A stretch of DNA of 38,444 nt from an uncultured Granulosicoccaceae bacterium (GTDB lineage: Bacteria > Pseudomonadota > Gammaproteobacteria > Granulosicoccales > Granulosicoccaceae), in the NCBI GenBank assembly GCA_938041955.1, contig CALISD010000199.1, forward strand, positions 1 to 38,444, given 5' to 3'. The notes beneath the pieces are model-generated. The model did no database searches, was not told where the DNA came from, and saw only the letters and a list, made by a program, of their open reading frames with translations. The position numbers and the translations under genes were made by a program. The first letter of the stretch is position 1, and each line of letters begins with the position of its first letter. Of the stretch, positions 33,707-38,444 are shown one piece after another.

Positions 33707-34717
33707 CCTAACCAGTTTTATCCCTTGATACGACGATCAATTGAAGTGCAGGCTCCTGTGGTTGCAATCATGATTGCAGTTGCTTTGAAAGCTGCTTGTT
33801 GCAAGTGCGTCGTTCACTGACTGCATATGCGGTAGCGAATGCAATGTGAGATATTGGGCGTTACTCTATTCCTACCGGACCTTTCTTTAATTCCTAAATC
33901 GCCGTGATCAATTTACTTGTCGGTGTCGTTGGACTCGACTACATCGAGCCATGCGGCTATGGTGGCAATCGTGACTAAGGGGTTTTTGTCATTGCTGTCA
34001 GCAGGGGGTGGTTGTCTTATCCCATTTTCCCCGGAGTTATTGATGTTGGGGGCGATATTTCCGGTTGAATTGGAAGTAATTTTGGCCGCGGCTCGCACCG
34101 CAAGGACATTTTTATCTGGCATGAAAACGAATTCTCTGTTCTAAATTTACAGCGTTCAATATTTATACTTGTAAGGTATTGGATGTTCCCTCGATTGTAA
34201 TTAAGCTGGGAAATAAACACATGATGCATATGCAGTATAAAATTAGATATATTCGCGTCACTACATACATCAAATACAGTATGTGAATTCTTTTAGCTGA
34301 AATAACAGAGCTGATCGAAGTGGGTAATAAGCAGGATTTACTTTGTTTAGAGGGTCATCCGGAAGAAGTGATAGAGCGACTAAGTTCCATCGCTGGATGT
34401 TTCCGATAATCCCGAAATCCGTGTGTTGTCAGCATATTCTCAACTGGTTGGATGGAGTGCAGTAGAAATACTGAAAACAAACCAAAATACGTTGTATATG
34501 TCATTACATTAAATTGGTGTCGGCATTGGTTTCAAGCTTCTTGATCGTCAGGCGGGTCGGGCCGGGGGATTGGTGGATAAACTGTTTTCGAACCAATTAT
34601 TTACCTCATGTTAATCATCCAGGATAACGGTTAACCCTATAATCGCGATCGGATGGGTGCACGACAGAGTGTATTTTCGAAATTACTCTACAAGCGCGTG
34701 AAGTCAGGGATTAAAAG
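33707..34717. other. Gene-poor kilobase with possible decayed coding fragments
   Basis: No supported gene lies in these 1011 bases. Frames of about 70 codons on both strands around 33913-34229 overlap each other and lack starts with ribosome sites. From 34287 an unstarted plus-strand frame reads EITELIEVGNKQDLLCLEGH to a stop at 34409. It is followed in another frame by SDNPEIRVLSAYSQLVGWSA to a stop at 34512. Their protein-like composition suggests a frameshifted gene remnant I cannot identify. Confidence 0.45.
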
Positions 34718-35530
34718 TTGCTTCGGTTAATCAAAAATACGGCTTTGGTATCTTCTGCGCTATTGTTACCTGCAATAGTGAGTGCAGGGTACGTCGCAGA
34801 GCGCCTGTATTGTGAAGATGCTCCCGGCAGCCGTGTGGTGGAAGTTCATTACGAAGATCCATACTCAGGCTTACTTTGTACTATCAGAGAGAAAAAACAG
34901 GGGCAACCCTCAACCGTGTTGTGGCGTGCACGGAACCAGGTCAATTTCTGCGTCGAGCAGCTTAAGCTCTACCGGGAAAAATTGGCGGCTGGAGGCTTAC
35001 AGTGTGAGTTGCTTCCAGCCAATGATTACTTGCCGTTGCCTGATAGCCAGCAACTACTCACCGAAAAACCTGTTGCTGCAACCGAGTCTGAAGTGCCAGA
35101 GTCCATCAGCTGGACAACCATAGTCACAACAGAACTCTCACGAGGAGAGCGACGAGCAGTTGCGGAATCAAGAAGTCCAGCGGCTCAAGCTATCGAGCTA
35201 CCTTATTTGACGAAAAATAAGTCGAGCACTGACTGGCCCGAGACCAGAGATAGCAGCTGGTCTGATTTTTCGCCTGAGTATGAGCCTCAACTGGTGTCAA
35301 GCCCGGAGAATGTGTTTATTGACCCTAAAAAAGCACTGGATAACTGGGTGATTTTTGTCAGTGCCAAAACCCTTGCAAATATAAAAACGCTGTTGAGTAG
35401 CGAACCCACTGTATTTGAAGATTACCTGCTATACGAACAACAAAATGCTCAAACCATTTACTCGAAATTACAACTGCGTATCCATCATTTGACGGAAATT
35501 GCAATTGCTCAAAAAAGCGTTGTGCAGTAA
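34718..35530 (+). CDS. Secreted or periplasmic protein of unknown function
   Basis: A 270-residue protein I do not recognise. A signal peptide of about 23 residues (RLIKNTALVSSALLLPAIVSA) is followed by a compact N-terminal domain to about residue 100 with four cysteines (RLYCEDAP, LLCTIREK, NFCVEQLK, GLQCELLP). These could form two disulfides in the periplasm. The middle (about 110-200) is Ser/Glu/Thr-rich and probably disordered. The last 70 residues read as a helical domain. The start is a TTG with AGGGA about eight bases upstream; no ATG in frame would keep the signal peptide. It stands alone, after a gene-poor stretch. Confidence 0.7.
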   Translation: MLRLIKNTALVSSALLLPAIVSAGYVAERLYCEDAPGSRVVEVHYEDPYSGLLCTIREKKQGQPSTVLWRARNQVNFCVEQLKLYREKLAAGGLQCELLPANDYLPLPDSQQLLTEKPVAATESEVPESISWTTIVTTELSRGERRAVAESRSPAAQAIELPYLTKNKSSTDWPETRDSSWSDFSPEYEPQLVSSPENVFIDPKKALDNWVIFVSAKTLANIKTLLSSEPTVFEDYLLYEQQNAQTIYSKLQLRIHHLTEIAIAQKSVVQ

Positions 35531-35904
35531 TTTACGAATGTAGTGTCACTGCATGTAATGAGAGGCTATCAGCAGTGAATGGGTAAATGTTGAGCTGAAT
35601 TTGCCTATTTAGACAGGCGTGTCGCAGTTAGTGGTGTTTGCTACGTTAGCTCTGCAGTAACGGAAATATGAAAAGACTATCCAAAGTAGAGAAAATTCTC
35701 AATAATATAGTTTGAGGTGGCGCCTTTTATCTTTTCCTTTTCTAATTCAAACTTGATACTTTTACTGGGTGCGCGCCATCTATACAGATAGCGATTGGTT
35801 TTGAGCAATGCATCGGTGCGCGATCCGGATGCATGGCAAGAATTTGAGCGTCTTGAATTAAGTGCCGCCGGACTTATCAATTCTACTTTTATAGGCTTTC
35901 ATGC
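35531..35904. other. Intergenic region without a supported gene
   Basis: These 374 bases separate two plus-strand genes. A 67-codon minus-strand frame and a 35-codon plus-strand frame (VRDPDAWQEFERLE) are both too short and unsupported. No strong hairpin or repeat was seen. The promoter of the acetamidase gene presumably lies at its right end. Confidence 0.45.
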
Positions 35905-36834
35905 ATGACTACTCACTACCTCGATGACAGCGTGACCCAGCCCTTTTGGGACAACGCAGTGGAGCCGCGTCTTGTAATAGAGCCGGGTGATACTGTGGTA
36001 TTTGAATGTCTGGAAGCCAGCGGGCAATACACTCCTGACTCGACAGTGAATGACTACCTCAACGCCGATCGCAGTAAGGTGCACGCGCTCAACGGTTCGG
36101 TTTATGTCAATGGTGCGCAGCCGGGTGACGCGCTGGAAATTGAAATACTCGATATGCAGCACAAGGGGTGGGGCTGGACGGCGTTTCGTGAAGGGTTCGG
36201 ATTGCTGGCGGAGGATTTCAAAGAACCCTGTTTTCATATATGGGAGCTTGATGGAGAAAAATGTCACTTTGGTGTGGCTGATATTGTTTTACCGTTTGAA
36301 CCGATGCCTGGTTGTGTTGGTGTCGCGCCGCGTGAGCCGGGTAGATTGAATACTATTCCGCCACGGGAAAATGGTGGCAACGTTGATGTTCGTGATTTGA
36401 CCACGGGTAGCGTGTTCTGGCTGCCGGTGCTCACGCCCGGAGCGTTATTCTCGACCGGTGATTGTCACGCCAATCAGGGGCAGGGTGAGATTTGCGGTAC
36501 TGGTATCGAATGCCCTATGACTGTCACTATGCGATTTAATTTGAACAAGAACTCGCCGGTTACCGAGCTTCAATATCGCCGCCTGAGTCCGATGACTAAG
36601 ACAGATACCGCCGGACACTTCGGTACGACGGCACACGGGCCCGACCTCTATGTTAATGCGCAGAATGCCACCAGGCAGATGATTGACTGGCTGGTCAGAG
36701 AGCATGGTTTGACTCGTGAACAGTCCTATTTGTTATGTGGCGCAATAGTAGATTTGAAAATCAGTGAAATTGTCGATGTGCCAAACTGGATCGTATCAGC
36801 GCAGATTCCACTTCAAATTTTTGAGGGCGGTTAG
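35905..36834 (+). CDS. Acetamidase/formamidase family protein (FmdA/AmdA)
   Basis: A 309-residue cytosolic amide hydrolase. Family features are an opening YLDDSVTQPFWDNAVEPRLV, GDTVVFECLEASGQYTPDST, VNGAQPGDALEIEILD, GCVGVAPREPG, PPRENGGNVDVRDLTTGSVF, ALFSTGDCHANQGQGEICGT, and SYLLCGAIVDLKISEIVDVP near the end. The NGGNxD and GDxHAxQGxGE motifs carry the metal-site residues of the family. It would hydrolyse formamide, acetamide or a related small amide to ammonia and an acid. It stands alone and is followed by the second MITE-like element. The exact amide is not readable. Confidence 0.94.
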   Translation: MTTHYLDDSVTQPFWDNAVEPRLVIEPGDTVVFECLEASGQYTPDSTVNDYLNADRSKVHALNGSVYVNGAQPGDALEIEILDMQHKGWGWTAFREGFGLLAEDFKEPCFHIWELDGEKCHFGVADIVLPFEPMPGCVGVAPREPGRLNTIPPRENGGNVDVRDLTTGSVFWLPVLTPGALFSTGDCHANQGQGEICGTGIECPMTVTMRFNLNKNSPVTELQYRRLSPMTKTDTAGHFGTTAHGPDLYVNAQNATRQMIDWLVREHGLTREQSYLLCGAIVDLKISEIVDVPNWIVSAQIPLQIFEGG

Positions 36835-36857
36835 TGTCGTGTTGATACACGCGCTAG

Positions 36858-37016
36858 GAGCTTGTCCGAGAACTATGATCTACTGCGGTCGCGATATTTT
36901 GGCCGGCTATTTCGATCCATATCGTTAAAGAAGACAGGGCCTACGTCGGATTTTTCTAACGCAGCTATGGCGGCTGTGGCTTCGATTCCGTGTTACCGAA
37001 CTTTCCAAACAGCCCA
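36858..37016 (-). mobile_element. MITE-like element, copy 2
   Basis: The right part (36937-37015) matches the reverse complement of 12142-12218 with about 90% identity, through the same terminal GTTACCGAAC and CAAACAGCCC. CTAG borders both sides (36854-36857 and 37017-37020), a perfect 4-bp duplication. The left half, starting GAGCTTGTCCGAGAAC, is unrelated to copy 1, so this copy is chimeric or a different element sharing one end. No transposase is present. Confidence 0.75.
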
Positions 37017-37354
37017 CTAGTCTGCCTGTAAGGACGCCTGTTGTAAGCTCAATGACAGGCGCTTATAGATCTGCTTTCATGTCCCATGGAAATCCGCCAG
37101 CTTTGGCCACGGATACTCAGCACATCATGCAGTTTGCCGTCCCTCAGAGCTTGAACCACCAGTCGGTGTGCATAACTGCCTCACTGGTGCGCCAACATGC
37201 GATCCAACTGCGCCCGTGCAGTCCTTTACCTAAGAACGCAAGATTGAGTTGTCATTGTCAGCACGGTAGCGTGTAAATTAAATGCAGTGTATATTTTATA
37301 AACGACTGTAGTGCGGCCGTAGTGTGTGCCGTCGAAAACGAGTGAGGAAAAAGT
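37017..37354. other. Intergenic region before the class II aldolase gene
   Basis: These 338 bases show no supported gene; a 74-codon frame at 37052 has no recognisable domain. They hold the hairpin at 37035-37061 and the ribosome site GAGGAAAAAG just before 37355. Confidence 0.5.
37035..37061. terminator. Stem-loop downstream of the acetamidase gene and MITE
   Basis: CGCCTGT and ACAGGCG form a perfect seven-base stem around a 13-base loop. It lies about 200 bases after the acetamidase stop, beyond the MITE-like element. There is no T-run, so terminator function is only possible. Confidence 0.3.
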
Positions 37355-38206
37355 ATGCAACCATCCAGCGCCATTGATACCGACACAGCGCAAAGCAATG
37401 ATTTGGGCGAACGGGTTTCCATTTACCAGCCAGAGCAATCGGGTCTGATATTTCCGCAGCAGCCTGTGTTTGACAGCATTGCCGAAGAACGCGAACACCG
37501 CAAACAGAGACTGGTTGCCGGGTGCCGCGCGTTTGCAATGCATAATTTTGACTATGGTATGGCTGGACATATTTCTGTCCGTGACCCGGAGCATCCGAAT
37601 CTGTATTGGACTAATCCTATGGCGGTCCACTTCTCTCAGGTCAAGATGTCTAATTTGATTCTCGCCGACCATGAAGGTCGGGTCGTTGAAGGTAAATACG
37701 CTATCAACAGAGCCGGTTTTGTTGTCCATGCATCGGTGCATGAGGCCCACCCGGATATCGTCGCGATGTGTCATGCACATACGCCACACGGCACTGCATG
37801 GTGCTCTACAGGAAGACCCATAGAACCATTCAATCAGGATGCTGCCTGTTTCTATGAAAATCATGCGGTCGTCAGTGATGACGGTGGTGCCGTTACTGTG
37901 TTCACCGATCAGGGCGGTGGTGTTGTAGAGGCATTCGCTAACAATCGTACTGTGCTGCATAAAAATCACGGTATTTTAACTGCAAGCAGGCACTCGGTTG
38001 ATGATGCGGTTTTCTGGTTTATCGCAATGGACCGTTGTTGCCATGTACAACTGCTGATCGAAGCATCAGCCAGTAAGCCTGATCTTATGGATGATACTGC
38101 CGCAAAACACTCAGCCAAACATGTTGGCAGTGATTATCTTGGATGGCTGCATTTCCAGCCCGTTTATGATCAGGTGGTTGCGGCCAATCCTGATATGTTT
38201 GAGTAG
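37355..38206 (+). CDS. Class II aldolase/adducin family protein
   Basis: A 283-residue class II aldolase-fold protein. The core begins near residue 45 with EEREHRKQRLVAGCRAFAMH, followed by MAGHISVRDPEHPNLYWTNP, GFVVHASVHEAHPDIVAMCH with the zinc-binding HAHTPHG next, and TVLHKNHGILTASRHSVDDA with the third zinc histidine. The metal site is thus complete. An N-terminal extension of about 45 residues has no signal peptide character. Members act as sugar-phosphate aldolases, epimerases or decarboxylase-like enzymes; this longer subgroup has no settled substrate that I know of. GAGGAAAAAG precedes the ATG. No sugar kinase or partner gene is nearby. Confidence 0.92.
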   Translation: MQPSSAIDTDTAQSNDLGERVSIYQPEQSGLIFPQQPVFDSIAEEREHRKQRLVAGCRAFAMHNFDYGMAGHISVRDPEHPNLYWTNPMAVHFSQVKMSNLILADHEGRVVEGKYAINRAGFVVHASVHEAHPDIVAMCHAHTPHGTAWCSTGRPIEPFNQDAACFYENHAVVSDDGGAVTVFTDQGGGVVEAFANNRTVLHKNHGILTASRHSVDDAVFWFIAMDRCCHVQLLIEASASKPDLMDDTAAKHSAKHVGSDYLGWLHFQPVYDQVVAANPDMFE

Positions 38207-38438
38207 ATGTAACTATTCAGGGCACACCTGTCGTATCCATGGACGTTGTCGTTCGTGCTCTATACACCTGTATGTTGCGCGCGAACTCCTACCTCAAGAA
38301 TTAATTAACTAGTGCCCATCCAGAAACGAAAAAGTATTTGATATAGCAGGATATATTTGTAGCTGGGAATAAAAAATCCCCTTGAATTTGTTATCTTAGA
38401 AGTGCAAACAAAAAAGAAACAAACAAGAGGATTTAACA

Positions 38439-38444
38439 ATGCGA
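38439..38444 (+). CDS. Start of an unidentified gene cut by the right edge
   Basis: The last six bases are ATG CGA, preceded by AAGAGG eight bases upstream, a good ribosome site. An A-rich leader lies further left. Only two codons are visible, so nothing can be said of the product. The gap 38207-38438 holds no other gene. Confidence 0.5.

Noticed and set aside
35790..35904. Short plus-strand frame with VRDPDAWQEFERLE resembling the start of a sigma-factor-like protein
   Set aside because: It is only about 35 codons from the previous in-frame stop, has no ribosome site and ends where the acetamidase gene begins.
37226..37969. 247-codon minus-strand frame
   Set aside because: It lies antisense to the class II aldolase, whose zinc motifs and ribosome site are clear; the antisense translation has no recognisable domain.
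1..38444. tRNA, rRNA, CRISPR array, prophage or intact transposase
   Set aside because: I looked for each by sequence pattern and found none. The short repeats present are irregularly spaced and lack array structure.

Overview
The window looks like accessory-rich chromosome from a marine-type heterotrophic gammaproteobacterium. The small housekeeping proteins point that way: a PpiC parvulin, an RluA pseudouridine synthase and a YhbW-like flavin oxidoreductase, all very close to the enterobacterial proteins. So does the large catabolic load: two TRAP transporters, secreted beta-glucanases, a methanethiol-oxidase-type selenium-binding protein and several scavenging enzymes. Base composition is close to balanced. 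I saw no rRNA, tRNA, CRISPR array, prophage or intact transposase. The organism is inferred from protein resemblance recognised by eye, not from a search.

Layout. 1-4395: tightly packed plus-strand operon with TRAP DctQ (cut by the left edge), DctM, a DUF2848 protein, a LysR regulator and an amidase. 4396-5728: a repeat-rich stretch bracketing ppiC, with two 125-bp direct copies upstream and one partial inverted copy downstream. 5729-9538: YhbW-like monooxygenase, a membrane protein with a degenerate Mrr-type nuclease fold, a TauE/SafE permease and an aldo/keto reductase. 9883-12140: GlxA-type regulator divergent from an MFS transporter, whose stop codon abuts a MITE-like element (12141-12295). 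A related element lies at 36858-37016. 12432-14753: small hypothetical protein, enoyl-CoA-hydratase-type enzyme and RmlD-like SDR. 15098-18087: a complete second TRAP operon (P, Q, M) with a strong hairpin between P and Q.

18114-22500: a GH16 beta-glucanase divergent from a large secreted protein that carries three copies of an unassigned beta-sandwich module followed by a divergent GH12-like domain. The pair looks like a beta-glucan attack locus. 22643-27336: MBL-fold hydrolase, rluA, cytochrome P450, a hydroxyproline-betaine-epimerase/cis-3-hydroxyproline-dehydratase-type enolase superfamily enzyme, and a membrane-anchored FKBP. 27760-30471: Lrp/AsnC regulator divergent from a cytosolic-looking SBP56/methanethiol oxidase that abuts a histidine-containing membrane protein. 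30632-33706: CoA-ester lyase, TauD-type dioxygenase, periplasmic AhpD-like protein and GFA/Mss4-like protein. 33707-38444: a roughly 1-kb gene-poor stretch, a secreted protein of unknown function, an acetamidase/formamidase, the second MITE, a class II aldolase and the first codons of another gene.

How it fits together. Most genes serve uptake and breakdown of small carboxylates, amides, methylated or sulfur compounds, and beta-glucans, each small unit with its own regulator or operator-like palindrome. The least explained parts are the GH12 protein with its triplicated module, the SBP56 plus membrane-protein pair, the TRAP/DUF2848/amidase operon, and the two families of intergenic mobile-looking repeats.
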